Shown here piece after piece: positions 10,850 through 35,500 of a stretch of DNA of 64,000 nucleotides. The notes below the pieces were generated by a model. The model was not told the origin of the DNA. It was given only the letters and a program-made list of their open reading frames with translations, and searched no databases. The stretch covers positions 24,880,852-24,944,851 of the forward strand of contig NC_080720.1 in the NCBI RefSeq assembly GCF_019097595.1, given 5' to 3'. Every line of letters begins with the position of its first letter. The first letter of the stretch is position 1. A program made the position numbers and the translations under genes. The stretch comes from Hemibagrus wyckioides (lineage: Eukaryota; Chordata; Actinopteri; Siluriformes; Bagridae).

Positions 10850-12238
10850 CAGCCCGATGATACAGAGAGGAGGTGCAACATCTAACAGCCTGGTGCAGAG
10901 CCAACAACCTCTCCCTGAACGTCGACAAGACCAAAGAGATGGTTGTTGACTTCAGGAGAGCACAGTGTGACCATTCTCTGCTGTCCATCGATGGCTCCTC
11001 TGTGGAGATCGTCAAGAGCATCAAATTCCTTGGTGTCCATCTGGCGGAGAATTCACCTGGTCACTCAACACCAGCTCCATCACCAAGAAAGCCCAGCAGC
11101 GCCTCTACTTCCTGAGGAGGCTGAGTAAAGCCCATCTCCCTCCCCCCATCCTGTCTGTGTTCTGCAGAGGGACCATCGAGAGCGTCCTGAGCAGCTGCAT
11201 CACTGCCTGGTTTGGGAACTGCACCGTCTCAGATCGCAAGACCCTTCAGCGGATAGTGAGGACAGCTGAGAAGATCATCGGAGTCTCTCTCCCCTCTATC
11301 ACAGACATTTACACCGCACGCTGCATCCGCAAAGCCATCAGCATTGTGGCTGACCCCACACACCCCTCACACACACTCTTCACCCTCCTGCCATCTGGAA
11401 AGAGGTACTGGAGCATTCGGGCCCTCACAACCAGACTGTGTAACAGTTTCTTTCCTCAAGCCATTAGGCTCCTCAACACCTGGGACTGAACTGTTCTACA
11501 CTCTCACACACACTCTCACTCAGGACTGAACTGTTCTACACTCTCACACACACTCTCACTCAGGACTGAACTGTTCTACACTCTCACACACACTCTCACT
11601 CAGGACTGAACTGTTCTACACTCTCTCACACACACACACACACTCACTCAGGACTGAACTGTATACTAACTCTCTGTCTCTCTCACACACAGATACACAC
11701 ACTCTCTCTTGACTGTGTGGACGCGCACACACACACACATAATTTATACTGTTCATTACTTACTGCACTACCTCTACCTGTCATCCGCTGCTATAGTTAT
11801 ATTTATGTTTATTCTATTTGCACTACCTCAACCGCTGCTGTGTATTTTTGCACAATATTTTTGCACAATACTTTTTTTTCTACATCATTTCACTTTATCT
11901 ATTTTATTTCACTTACATTCCAGTACACATTCTTTTATTTCCTTTCAGCGCTAAGTGTCCTGTGTTCTTTTGTGTTGTCTTTATTGTATTTATTGTCTTT
12001 TTGCACTGTCTTGTCTATGCTCTGTTTGCACCTAGCTGCACACTGTGCACTTTACGTGGCTAAGACAAACTTCTGTCCTAGCTCTGTGGTGTTGTTTGTT
12101 GTTTTGTATTGTACTAGTAGTTGTATGTTTATGTAGCACCAGGTCCTGGAGAAACGTTGTTTCATTTCACTATGTACTGCGCCAGCTATATGTGGTTGAA
12201 ATGACAATAAAAGCTTCTTGAATCTTGAATCTTGAATG
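10850..12238 (+). mobile_element. 5'-truncated L2-type LINE (family A), RT C-terminus, minisatellite and 3'UTR
   Basis: Plus-strand translation contains [20 protein letters not shown], then [20 protein letters not shown] and [18 protein letters not shown] one-base frameshift follows AEN. The stop is followed by a four-copy 40-bp minisatellite and a T-rich 3'UTR ending AATAAAAGC then TTGAATC repeats, the usual L2 tail. Three related copies are at 48.8-53.6 kb. Confidence 0.8.
11486..11655 (+). repeat. 40-bp minisatellite within the LINE 3' region
   Basis: About four tandem copies of a 40-bp unit beginning GACTGAACTGTTCTACACTC and ending in CTCACTCAG. The last copy is altered by CA expansion. 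It sits directly after the LINE stop codon. Confidence 0.9.
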
Positions 12239-12404
12239 ATGAGCAGTCCCCTTAACGCTATTGGCCAGATGGCCAGCTTTCAGAAGACGCCCATTGTTTT
12301 CAAAACCATTTCACAATGCATAAAGTAAAGAACTCTGAATTCCTAAAATGAATTCCTGAATCCCAGTAGGTGGATTGGCTACACTGAATTGCCAGTTATA
12401 CAGT

Positions 12405-12740
12405 AATCCCCCATTTATAATCACCCATTACTGAAAATCCGCAATACACGGACGCCCTTTCCCCAACTGCACGCATAGCCAGCAGCCAATCACAACCATG
12501 ATTAAATGAATGGGGCATTCCGATTGGCCAGACTCGTTCCTCCAGCCGTATTGTATTTTGATTTTCAGTATTTCCACACCGCGCTTTCCGAAACAACATT
12601 ATGTGTTTTTATTAACATTTTACTTCATTTTTATTTATTACATTATTTCAACATAAAAACAATTCACTGTAAGGTTTACGGATACCGCGATATACCGGGA
12701 AAACCTGCAAAAAAAATTAGTTATGTTCCAAATAAAAATC
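12405..12740. mobile_element. possible pogo/mariner-type MITE
   Basis: Starts ACAGTAATCCCCCATTTAT and ends with GATACCGCGATATACCGGG and AAAACCTGCAAAAAAA. It is similar in style to short pogo/Tigger-derived elements, with CG-rich spacer. Ends are not clearly matched, so the assignment is weak. Confidence 0.3.
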
Positions 12741-12744
12741 TGTG

Positions 12745-13338
12745 ATGGTGTCATGAATTCATAGATGTACTGCTCTATACTGAAAGAGAAGATACTACCA
12801 TCACTCCGTGCCCTTGGTCGCCGTGCACTTTTACAACCCGACAATGATCCTAAACACACATCTAAGGCCACTGTTGGATTTCTGAAGAAGAACAGGGTAA
12901 AAGTGATACAGTGGCCAAGTATGTCTCCTGATCTGAACCCAATCGAACACCTATGGGGAATTCTGAAGAGACAAGTTGAGCATCACTCTCCATCCAGCAT
13001 CCAGTCTCTAAAAGAGGTTATTATTAAAGAATGGAAAAAGATAGATGTTGCAAAATGTCAATAACTTGTTCATTCCATCCCTAGAAGACTTGGTGCTGTC
13101 ATTAAAAATCATGGTGGCCATAAAAAGTACTAGATGTACTCATTTTTGCATCACCCTAATTTGAGTAAAACTGAAAAATGTGTAATCTAAGTTATATTAT
13201 TAACCTTACTTTCATGTTAAGTTGAACAGATGTTATATTCAAGTTAGTCTTGTCAACATTTGGGAAATTGTGTTCATTGAGATATTGTTTAAATGTTATT
13301 TTTTAAAGGGGGTGTACTCATTTACACTGAGCACTGTA
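12745..13338 (+). mobile_element. Tc1-like 3' half with transposase C-terminus
   Basis: A 99-codon open frame (12765-13064) contains QPDNDPKHTSKATVGFLKK and [19 protein letters not shown], the second Asp and the Glu of the DD34E triad. The right end runs to GTGTACTCATTTACACTGAG at about 13336. The 5' half, with the HTH domains and first Asp, is absent. Confidence 0.8.
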
Positions 13339-14330
13339 AGTGCATGCACATATTAATACGAATATATTATATTGATTCATAACAATACATAATACTGTTG
13401 TTTGTACAAGAGCAATTAGAGTTTGAATCTTTGTTTACTTATGTATTGTGAAATATATTATTACCTCATAAGGTTAGGCAGTTTGAGACTGATTACCTGA
13501 TTTTCCCACTGATTCCTGGATCATGCATTTGGTCCACTATATCCTCTCATGTACGTGACATTTTTTCAGAGAGTGAGGAAAATAAAATGAATGTTGTTTA
13601 CAAACAAATGCACCTGACAGTTTATTTATTTGTTATTGTATTAATCCATGGTCATTATTCTAGCTACTATCTTACTAACATCTGCCGCACAGACAAATCA
13701 TAAAATTCCACCCATGTTCAAGTACGCCATCTGATGGTGAAACAATAAAAGGTAGGAGTCGTCAGTTTTAGGATCTCAGTCCTGAAGCATGCTCACTTCA
13801 GTCTACAACAGGTACACTTTGCCATTGTTATATAATTCTATGTTGAAATTATTCAGTTGAGTAGTCTGAAACAGGTGAGGCAGGTGTGCCCTGTAAATTC
13901 TACTTATTTGCATTGCATCTGCCTCTAGTTACCATGTACAACTGTATTAAAAACAGAATCTATATTTGTCAGAGGTTCAGTTTTTAAAGGAGCATCTATA
14001 AGGAATGCATTTTCCCTTTTGTATCTTACTTCTTAAAACAAACAGTCACAAACCTAAATATCCTCCTACTGAGCTTGCAGTTTTTGGCAAACATGCACTC
14101 AGTTTGATTGGTAATCTTTGTGCGAAGGTGAAATTAATAATGAAATAAGCTTTACATAAACTGAACAGCACAGTGGGGTCATTTCTGTCCTTACCTTTTG
14201 TTGAACTTTTGGCTACAAGAGTTTGCAAAGGATACAATATTTTAACAAACAATAAACGCCTGTCTTGAGAAATGATTTAGTAGTATTTAGCATGTAGTAT
14301 TTTATCAGATAAACTCGCAGGTTACAACAC
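13339..14330. other. intergenic, nothing recognised
   Basis: AT-rich DNA between the Tc1 relic and the presumed ddx3x poly(A) site. No coding or repeat signature seen. Confidence 0.5.
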
Positions 14331-14334
14331 AATG

Positions 14335-16894
14335 CACTTTGCCGTTTCTAACTTTATTTTCATAAAATCATACAATGAACATAGAGAACAACATTTAAAC
14401 TAGTTACAGAAAGCATATTTTCAATTGAAGGGCTCCACTGATGTTCTTGGTCATGGGTTGGTGAATCAAAAGCCTCAGTCCTGTCCAATGCACATTACTT
14501 ATATTCAACAGCTTTGTAATTAAGACTAGCTGAATTTCGCACCAAACCAGAGAATAAGGTTTCCAAATGTAAAATTTCTGTAAATCCAACAAAAGGACCA
14601 CATGTTTTTCCCCCCCAAGATTGCCATCAGCCAGACACTCACTGGGGCAAAATTAAATCATTTATTTAAAAAAACCCTGGGACAATTCGCATGAATATTA
14701 TTAGAAATTTATTTTGATCTGTTGTCCAAACCTTGGCATGCTGTTGAATTTTGGCTGCCAATTAATTTGTTTAATAGGAGGAATATTTGGCCAGACGTCT
14801 ATAAGTGAGGATCTTGAATGATTTCAAAATGACCTTAAACATTAAAAAGCTCACACTACCCCGAAAAATAGAAGTTTCACGCATACAGGTGGCATTCAAC
14901 ATTCAAGTACCAGTGTTTTTGTACGGTCTTTTGGTCAAGTTAACACGAAACAATCACTTTTAGGTTTATAAAAATAAATATTTCTCAAAACAGCTTAATA
15001 AATTACACAAACTAGCAGCAAAAAGTAGAATCTAGTAATCTGTGTGCAAGTAGCTAAATTCCCCCACTGCTGATTCCCTGGTCCCAAATGAATCCTGGTT
15101 AAATACTGAGAACCCTTCCATTTTGTAAACAAGCTGCATTTTTACAGTCTTTACACAGAATATTGGAAGCTTAAAGACACACACATTGAAGACTTTCATA
15201 TAAAACTCTTGATGAGCATCAAAATAAATTTTTTGTAAAACTTGATGGGCCTAAACCTAAATAGCACCACTTGTCTCGAGTTACCATGATACTGGTCAAG
15301 TGCATCCACTTCAGTTAACCACATTCACCTAACAAACATCAAAAAGGCACAACATGCTTGAAGAAATCTATTGCACTTCAGGAAAAATAGTATCATGCCC
15401 CCTCCTGCACAACTCAAGTGCTTAAAGGGAGTGGAAATCACTGCCAGTTGAATGAGTGACTGTTGATCTTGTCTCCATACTATCCATATTATACCTTAAT
15501 TAACTTGAGGGAGGGAAAGGTGACAATAGCCAGTACATTAGCCAAGAGACCAAGAAAACACCAGCTATTACAAAGGTGCATCAGCAAAAACTCCAAACGC
15601 CACTAGACTTTGCTACCTCCTGTGCAATTCCTCTTCCTGTGTACATTCCAGATTTCCCTCCACCAACCTTCCTCCCCCACATCTTTCAGAGGTCTTAGAG
15701 AGAAGTGGTCTCTCTAGACCAGAGGGCATTCTGAAATTCAGAGCCATTTGGGGAAAGAGTGGAAATGAAAATCTCCTTGATATCCTTTGTGACAAAAAGG
15801 AAAGCCTGCTTCAGAAATTTGTTGGATTATCTCCTTGACCAAAAAAAAAAACAAGAACACCTGCCATTTGAATTGCTGTAGGAGGGCTAGGCATTTTTGA
15901 CCTGTCCACTCCAACACCAGTCCCAATATTGGAACCTGAAATTTTCACTAATGTGGTAATCCACTGGTTTGTCCATTTCAAAATGTATAAAACACAACTG
16001 CCACTCCACAAAAGTTCAAGTAAGGAACAGAATGAAGAAATTGCACACCTCCAAACAGCTAGCCTGTTACTGAACTAGCTGCCAAAAAAGTTGAGTCAAA
16101 AGTATACAAGTGTGGTGCATCCAAACACTGATGTGAATGGAGGTACAAACTGCTCACTTCAAGGTTAAGTATAATAAACTGGAATGGCCGGCTAAATCTT
16201 TTTTCAGATGACTACCATATCCCTTAGAGGTACCTCTCCAGGATAGAGTGAGCAAGATTAACATTTTCATTAAGATCTTCCAATGTAAGGAGGGGCAGGT
16301 ACATTTTTTAAATGAGCCTGGTGACCCTGTGATAAATTTGATATTCAGACCAAGGTTTTGACTGCAGAGCCAAACCTTCCTGTAGTTTGCCAAGGTTTGA
16401 TTATTCTTAATTTGTGCCTTCAAAAACCAAAAGTTTTTGACAACAAACTGAACAAAAAAAACAAAACAAAAAACAATTGTGGCCAATTGTCAGCCATCTG
16501 ATGTTTAAAAAAGTAACAAGACAAAAAGTCCAAATTCAAAGGCACAGTACATTGATGCACAAATGATTCTCCTTTACTACAAAGGAAAGCAATATAATGT
16601 GGAGTTTATAATAAAAATAAAAGAGCCAAAACAAGTAACATTTCCACTTTACTTCCTTGTCTTTCTACAGACGAGCAAGTCTGGAGACAGTTTCCTCTTA
16701 TGGCCAATGTCTCCCATCTCCTGTATTATTCCAGGATGTGGTCAGAGAATCACAGGTGTTAATGTACTGTAGAGTTCTTGAATGCTACACAGGGTTTATA
16801 GCCTGGCTTAATAACATGTGGTTTCCATTCAGTGAGTTTGGTGTGGAGGCCCACTGATCATGGGGAGTGGAAAGGTGCATGTGTGGCTAGGAAA
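14335..16894 (-). other. ddx3x 3'UTR
   Basis: About 2.56 kb downstream of the TAA lacks open frames or recognisable repeats. It ends at an AATAAA (minus strand of 14353-14358) followed by a GT-rich element (GTGCATTGTGTTG) at about 14320-14340, the standard layout of a cleavage site. The length is similar to the long 3'UTR of mammalian DDX3X. The end is inferred, not proven. Confidence 0.55.
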
Positions 16895-27458
<10,564 letters not shown>

Positions 27459-27800
27459 AACTAAAGGGTGTTGAGGATGTGTTTCTCTGAGAAAGGGTTT
27501 CTTTGTTTGCCGGTATGGTATCTTCTGCCCTCCTTGTGTGATTTTATCGACACGTTTCCTATCAACTTTCGAAGAGAATTATAAACTTGCTCAAAAATAT
27601 CTTTATCACTTATAAGACAACAAACACTAGACTTTCATTACTGTTTTAATATATAAAACTATGGTTACCTCGTCTCAACCGGGTCTAAGCTCGACCTAGC
27701 TTGTGTCCGTAATGGAATAAGACCGGAGGCGAAAGCTCGTAATTTTATTGGCCAGAGTAGAATGGCGTCATTGCGTTAGAATCTCGCGACATCATGCATC
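27459..27800 (-). promoter_or_regulatory. ddx3x 5'UTR and core promoter
   Basis: Upstream of the start codon there is an inverted CCAAT box (ATTGG at 27747-27751, within TTTTATTGGCCA) about 290 nt from the ATG. A TCTCGCGA element lies at 27782-27789. TCTCGCGA is a known housekeeping-promoter motif. No TATA box is evident. The transcription start is probably between these sites and 27500. Confidence 0.5.
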
Positions 27801-28084
27801 GAAAGCATACTTGACGCTTTCGCTGTTTTGTTGAAGGGCAGAAACTCTCGATTGAAAAACAATTCTTCTTTCTCTCAAAATGTCTTAGTGCATGACGAGG
27901 CTTTTTTTCCCCCAGAGTAAGCACGCTTCATTTTATTAAAGGTGTTTACCTTGATTCCATACAGCATCTTATCAAAATGAAGAAACTGTCAGTATAACAC
28001 TGAGACTGGAAGAAGCTAGTGATAAGCAATATGAAGAACAATGATTAAAAACCACACTTCATGTTTTTTTAAGTCGAAAAGAAA

Positions 28085-30666
28085 CTTTTTTTTACCTTTA
28101 TTTTATTTATCGACAAAAATAGCGTAACCTTACTTAATGTGATTGTATCACGCAAAAAAAAATTAAACTCATATAAAGCAGTAAAATTCTGTTAATGTTT
28201 TTCCCCGTGACTTCCTTCAAACCTCACGTTAAGAAGAGAGTGTATGGCATCTGGTGCACTTTTAACACGTCAAGAAGAATGTGTTACAGGATGTCATGTA
28301 CTGTAACTGAGGAGCCAAAAAGTTGAGTAGGTAGAAAAGGTTAGAGGCAGTTGTAGAGAGACAAATAGATATAAAAGTTCTTAAAGAACATTTAGATGGA
28401 ATTCAGAATATGTAAAAACTGTTGCAAAACAATATTTAGTTCACTATTAATATCAGAATATACAGAATATCATTTGAATCTTTTTGTCACAGGTATGTTC
28501 TATATAACACATTGCACAGACTAAACATTTAAATACCTTTTTTTTTTATTTTTAAAGTAATTTTACAGTGTGCTGGGTTTGTACAGTTCTCTAAGGCAAA
28601 TCAATATTATCCATGCAGGTTTCACAAAATGAGCTTTAGAACATCCAAAACAAAAAAGACAACCCAAAAGCAAATCTGAACATGAACAAACCTTTATGAA
28701 ACCAAAATAGAGAATAAAAAGAAGAAAAGAAAAAAAACCATTTTGGGTCTGTCTAGGAGGAAACATGAACTGAGTGGCTAAAAGCAGGATGAGCTGTAGT
28801 GATGATTAAACTGATCACCTGGTTTAATATGGTATTTCCCATCCACCACAAATTGGTGAGGATCTTGTCCAGCTCTAGCAAGGTGTAGAGCATTATGACG
28901 CAACATATTACCAAAGAATCACAGAGACTCAGTATTGTGTCAGGTTATGACGGTAATTCTGCAAGCTACTGGTTTGGTTATAGCAGGTATTTGTGGGCAG
29001 TCTTCAGGAAATCCATGTTTTTTTCTAAAGTAGTCTTGAAACAGTGATGCAGTCACCAGTACACAACTTATTTCATTACCATGAAAGCCTTAAACTTAGA
29101 TATATCTTTCCCCTTTTCGTGCAATAGGTATTTACAAAATGTTCCACAAGTGAAGCATCAGAAAGCTAATAAAGTTTGCACTACATTTATATGTTGATCT
29201 TCATTATTACTTGTAGATCAATAAATGTTATTGAATTCTTTTGTGCTGAGAAAAAGTATAAAAACCTTGCATGGCTATCAATGCTCTAGAACCCTCATGA
29301 ATATAAACAAAAAGCAAAACATTAAAAGCCCAACTTTTTTTCTGTAAATATATTTTTGTAAAAATAAAAAATGCAGATCTTTTTCCATTGAAATCAAACA
29401 CCCTTGCTTTGCAAACTCAGAAATAACCTTTATAAAAGAAGAAAAGCTAAATATAATATTTTGGGCTCGCTTCCATCTTTTACAAGCTATTTTTTGGTAC
29501 GTCAAACAATAGCATAAATATCATTATTTCATAATTACATTATGTTACTCATGAAATAATGTAGTATAGTATGTTTAGACACTGAGCTATCCTGCAGAAT
29601 GCTTGTCATAGCATCTCATGGATAATAAACACTCCAGCATCAACAAAATTCCTTCAACATAAAGGTATAGGTCTTTGGCTACTAATTCACTGTATAATCA
29701 CTGGACAAGTGGTAAATGTTCTAGAGGTTAAGTCACAACTTGCCAAATCTAGACATTTTTTTATTAAAAGGTACTGCCAAAGTGTACCACTATCTGTGTT
29801 ACTGTACCTTTAGTTGAAGTGCTGAAGCAATAGACAAATTATGGCATTTCACCTTATGATGGCTCCAGCTGACACCTTGGTCAGTGGAGTATGCAGGGGA
29901 AGGGAAAACAGTAACTGAGGCAGTACTGCAGCAGTAGTGTTAATTAATCCCAGAGAGATGCTCAAAATTCCACCTACATCTAAATAATCATGATCAAGAG
30001 AACTGATCTAAAATTAGGTGTGCCCCAAATGAGAATGTGCACCTACATTGACCCCCTGTAGACAACCCTAGACAGCACAGCTTTAGACTTTATACAGCTT
30101 TAAACCTTAAAAGACCCCACAAAGAGTTACTGAAGGGCATCTAATTTTATTGGTCTTGTTTCAGTGTGACCAGTTTTCTCCTGACTCTGATTTTCCCGTA
30201 CAATCAGAGGCATGAATCCACATCCTCCACATAATATATTCATATTTTGGCAGTCACTATTACAGATAGTGGTTACTTTAATGTCCAAATTTATACACAC
30301 TATCTACACAATCTCCATTCTCTGACAAACACACCTTACAGGTGACAGATTTTTACACAGAGAGTACATAGGCAGCATGTAAATGTGTGCATGAGAATGT
30401 GTTTGTTCCGGTCATATATTTGAGTACCGATGCTCAGCAGGGCCAATAAGTCTTGAGACTTAAATCCATTCTGGTTTTGAGCTGAATCTTGATACTCATG
30501 GATAGGGGATGTTGGGTGGCAGGTTGGTGGGGGTACAATGGTAACAGCTCGTGGGTGAAGTGAATCAAATCAAAGGTTGTTTTATCCTGGAGAACTGGTG
30601 CTTCTAAGGCATGGGTATGCGCCAAAATGGCCATCTGAATTGTGAGACAAAGCTTGATTAAAATGG
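28085..30666 (-). other. usp9x 3'UTR / usp9x-ddx3x intergenic space
   Basis: About 2.6 kb with no coding exon follows the usp9x stop codon. On the minus strand, AATAAA hexamers occur at 28545-28550 and in a cluster at about 28098-28112. The cluster is followed by a GT-rich stretch (GTGTGGTTTTT) and would place the end of usp9x a few hundred bases from the ddx3x promoter. The exact cleavage site is a guess. I recognise no transposon in this interval. Confidence 0.35.
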
Positions 30667-32398
30667 CTACTCTTTTGTTGGGACAGGGAGCAATTCATCT
30701 GTGCACTCCCAGCTGTCCTGAGGCCTCTGCGGGGCATGCTGAGGGTTGTTCATGTGTTGGGCAGCTGGACCAGTGTATGGAGAGCCATGGGTGTGGTTGT
30801 TTGGCTATGCACAGAAAAGAAGACAAAATTTTAAAACATATTCTGTAGATATTAAAGAATTTATAAGCTACTTGTCTAAAACTGGCTAACAAATGTACCA
30901 CTGGAAAAATGTTCCAGAAAAAGGAGAAGTTCCAATTTCAGTTTAATTAACTGTAGTCAATATAGTTTACACTTTATTGTACAGTAAGGTATCATGTGTT
31001 TTTGTATGTTTGCCTTTGTGTTCTGCGGGCACTGACCTGCGGATACTGTGCCCCAGGTGAGTGAGAGTAGAGTGCTGTGTCCTCTGGAGGGGAAGATTCA
31101 TGGTCATCAGGAGCTTCCTGTTCATCAGGCTCCTGTCAATCACATTAATCAATGGACAGTTATTCCAGCATAAAGAGTTATAAAAATCAAATATAAATAG
31201 TGTATTATAGAGTAAAAATAAACATTATCATAATAAGGACAACATTTCCTGACAGCTCACCTCCTCAGGACACAGTTCACATGCTTTGGCCAGTGTCATT
31301 CTGGCACTGTGTGAACGTTCCAGAAAGTAGCCATTAGAGGTTTCATTACTCTGCACTGGAGGAGACCAGTTGTTGTAACTGTATTGTGGGTTTCCTGTGT
31401 ATGGCCTCCTCTCTAGCTCATCGCCCAACCATTCCACTGCCCATGTCCATTTCCTTTTCAAGTCACCATTACTCTGCAGGCCACACAGGAACAATATAAT
31501 TTTATTATAGTTAACAGCACATGAACTTTTCCAAACAACTATTTTTCTTCATATGTACCTCTGTTCTGCCTATGTGTGTCAACAAAGTCTTCAAATTAAG
31601 ACTCTCACCAACTCAATGTTTTGAACTGGCAATATATGAGCAAACAATGGCCTAAGCCTAAAAATATTTTATAGGCTGCTTTCTCTCACCTGTAGAATCT
31701 GGTAGGCCACAGAACAATTGCTAAAGAGAGCTACCATGCACTTAATGCACTGATAAGCCCTTTTCTGGTAGTGATTCTTGGAACGCTGGATGGTATCAAA
31801 TAGCCCATCCCGGTCATCAGGAATACCTTTTAACACATTGTGGATTCTGTAGATACAGAAAAAGTTTGAAAAAATGATTAAGTAAAAGTAAAAAAAGTAA
31901 GTAAAAAAATGTGAAACACATCTTGTTCAATGATTGTATAATTCAAGATCTAAATCAGTATTTACTATTGATTTCTAATAGCACCATCAACTAAAAAAAT
32001 ACATTCATACAAACACTATCACCACATTATTAGGAACACGTGTACAATCATGCAATTATCAGCTAATCATATGTCAGCAGATCAATGAAAAAACAAATAA
32101 AGCAGATGTTGTATGTAATAGGGAAAAGGGGATTTCGACCATGGCATGATTGTTGGTGCCAGAAGGGCTGATTTGAGTATTTCAGAAACTGCTGCTCTCC
32201 TGGGAGTGTCACACAACAGACTCTAGAGTACACAAAATAGTGCAAAAAAAACAAAATAAAACGCCCCAAAACAATAACATTATGTAAGTGGAGGGTCTAC
32301 AGGCTAAAACATCTTCTGGATGTGTGAGATCAGAGGAGAATGACAAAGGACCAAACAGGTTTCAGCTGACAGCTGTCTTAAGTGAATCATATAAACAT

Positions 32399-32455
<57 letters not shown>

Positions 32456-32468
32456 ATATCTATCTATA

Positions 32469-32507
<39 letters not shown>

Positions 32508-35500
32508 AGATAAATATACATACATACAGAAATACATAAAAACATCACCTGTGTGTCTGCCATGAGTCCTCAATCAACAGAATCTGGAGTAGCAGGTCCA
32601 GATAAGGCCTTAGCTCATAAGTATAGGAGTATGCCACCTAATGAAATCAAAACTGTCTTAAAGTCACACAAAGAAAACAGAAGTCAAGTGTTCTGACTGG
32701 TCTGTGGCAATCTGCCAAAAACTGATTTAGGCAGGAAACTCCAGGCAAATTTTAAAATGTAACCCTCAATACATCAACAGCCTGTTGGCTTATATCAATG
32801 ATAAGGCTCTATAGCAAGAGTTCCTAGTTTGAATAACAAGAGAATCCCCTTCTGATTACATATTTTGTCGGTGGGTGCAAAATTTGCAATGGTTATGACT
32901 AATATTTGGCTGGGAGAGGAATGGGGCAGTTATTCACAAAATAGTGTGTTCAGGAAAGACAGCTCGCTAGCTAGCTACTGCTAATAAACAATCACTTTGC
33001 TTTGTAAGTAAAGTATTGCAGTGGAGTGAACATATTACTTAAGCAACAGAAATAAAGCTTTAAAAAAAACAGCTCATAAAATGAGCATTTTGTTTAAAGG
33101 TACTATTGCACAGTGACACCTAATCATAAATGTAACAGGTAGCAAAACTACACTGACCTAAAATAAATAAATAAATAATAATAACTGAAGTAAGCTACAA
33201 CACAAGTAGTTAGCAATGTTACATGCGTATTCACCTTTGGGTTAGAAATATTGCTAGCCATGTTAATAGTAGACATATGGGTAAAGACAAGCATTTGCTA
33301 GTGGAGATTAGCTAGTTTTTCTAACTCAGTTTAGCTATTTTGTTTTTTGAGCAAGGGGCATCTCTATTGTACTAAATACAGACAGATTTGCCATTTCCTT
33401 GAGCATTTTCTGTAGAAGACGCAGTAACCCCACTTTTAAATATTTTTTTTATTGTCCTCTTTTGTTTTTGTACTACCTGTATACTTGTAAATATCTATTA
33501 TTTTTCATACCACTTTTGTATCTGTAAACAAAAAGAGATATCTATTCCTGGTTAGAAAGACAAACATCATAACAAATGGGCTACTTGGTTATCATCTGAC
33601 TGAGGTTTCTATTGAGAAATGATTTAGAAATTGGATTGATATTAGCTAAAAATTTATCCACATATTCTTTTGATTAGCACTAAAAGACAGGGAGTGCTAT
33701 TTGGCTAAATAAACACTATTAAATGATAGTAACACTGAAAGATCCTTATGGCTTGGCATGTTCACCCCACAAAGCCAAAACCTGCAAAGACATGCAGGTC
33801 TTTTGGTGCTTACAATGCTGGTTGTGGGAACAATACATTTTGTTTTATGATTACAAAATTGGGGACATTGTTACACTGAAGGCCAAGGCACTGCCCATCA
33901 AGATTCTATAACCTATAACAATCTCTTTTTGCAAGTGGTCTCTCCTGTAATGGGTAAGTGCCATGCCTCACCAAGCACCCATGCCTTGCAAATAGCTTGG
34001 CATGGGGGGTTAAATAAAAAAAAAAATTTCTTTTTGTAATCTGAATAAAGTTTGATAGCTAAATGGATTATTGTTTGATTGTCATGTTAAATTCTTAGTT
34101 ACCATGCTCTTTTTACAAACATGATAGTTAGCTTCTTATCTGAGATGTTTATCAGCGCTGCAAAGACCGAGGTTCTCTACCCAGAATTATCCCCCAAAAC
34201 TGCCAGTAAAAACTTGTGTCTGCTTGAAAACATGTCTGTTTCAATAGTATGCACAAAAACCATAATCCATATTCTAGCTTGCGTTTAAATATCACTGAGA
34301 TGTCACTATGTTTAAACTGAATTACCACAATGTCACAAAAATACTACTGTGATTTTTTGCTGTTTTTTTTCTTCTGCTAATTGCATAAGAATGTTAGAGT
34401 GACATGTCTCACTCTGAAATCCAGACTGGTCAATCACAGTAGACATTCCCTGTGGTTGAATAATGTATACCTTTACTGCATTCGGGTATTGTTGCTTTGG
34501 GGTGAACACAGGAAAACCTTATAAAATCATGATTTCTGTTGAAAACGCAGACAGTAAGCAATACAGTGATACAGACTACTATATACAACGACAAATTATA
34601 TATTAAATGTTAGTTTTGTGCGGAGATTTTCCTTTAATGTAAGTATCTGACATACCTGCCAGAGCAGCTCACTGAGTACAGTGGATGAGAATTGAGGGTT
34701 CTCCCAGCAGCAGAATCGCAGCAGTTTAACTGTCTCCTCAGAATTACTACAGTCCTCAATGATTTTCTTCACATAGCTGGTTCGCACAAACAATATCTCT
34801 GCCACAAGTTGCTGTAGTGGCATGATGGGAGCTGTAAGATTGGAGTCACTATATGGGTTTGGTAAAGATGGATTACCTAATAGAAGGAGGGGGGGAATAA
34901 AATGTCAGTCATAAGCATAAATTGTAAACCAGTGTCTTTTTGGAATGGATTATGCACTTGAAAAATCGAAGTAGATTATAATTTATTTCGCATGGATTTG
35001 ATAAAACATACTGCTATTACACAGCATATATTTTGGTTTTCTGAGAGTAAGCTAGTGCCTGTTAATAAACATTCACCGTTAATTGAGGACTGCATACGTG
35101 ATGATACATCACAACATCTCAGCAGCTGAGACACTACTGTATAAAGCTTGCCCAGGTCTGCATATTGGTACTTGATAGGCGGGCCAGGACCCTCATCCAA
35201 AGCCACCAGCATGAAAGTAGCTGGTACACTCAACTTCAGCAGCTGTGTCTTTTCTGCTAAACCTACAGATCCCAAAAAGCACATCATACAGATTGAGCTA
35301 AGTATGCTAAAATAGGGTTCTATTTTCCTGGAATGGGCAAGATGACGAATTGTTAAAAGCTTACCAAGATTGGCATACATGACAAAAAGGTTGAAGTACT
35401 GCTGAAGATGTCGGCCATGCTCGGATACCTCCCTCTTCAGCAGGTTAAGCACAGCCCGCAAGAGGTGATCACTCAGTGTTATACTGTCACAAGCCTGTAA

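Noticed and set aside
10566..10949. 127-codon plus-strand frame
   Set aside because: Antisense of the L2-type reverse transcriptase, running into the next LINE.
11709..12136. Long hydrophobic frames resembling membrane proteins
   Set aside because: They are T-rich 3'UTR sequence of the LINE; the same occurs at 53112-53588 in another copy.
16154..16486. 110-codon minus-strand frame downstream of ddx3x
   Set aside because: Lies in the 3'UTR after the in-frame stop and shows no domain.
32398..32508. Regular array that might be taken for a CRISPR-like repeat
   Set aside because: Simple TCTA microsatellite without spacers in a vertebrate intron; the GATA array at 61.4 kb likewise.
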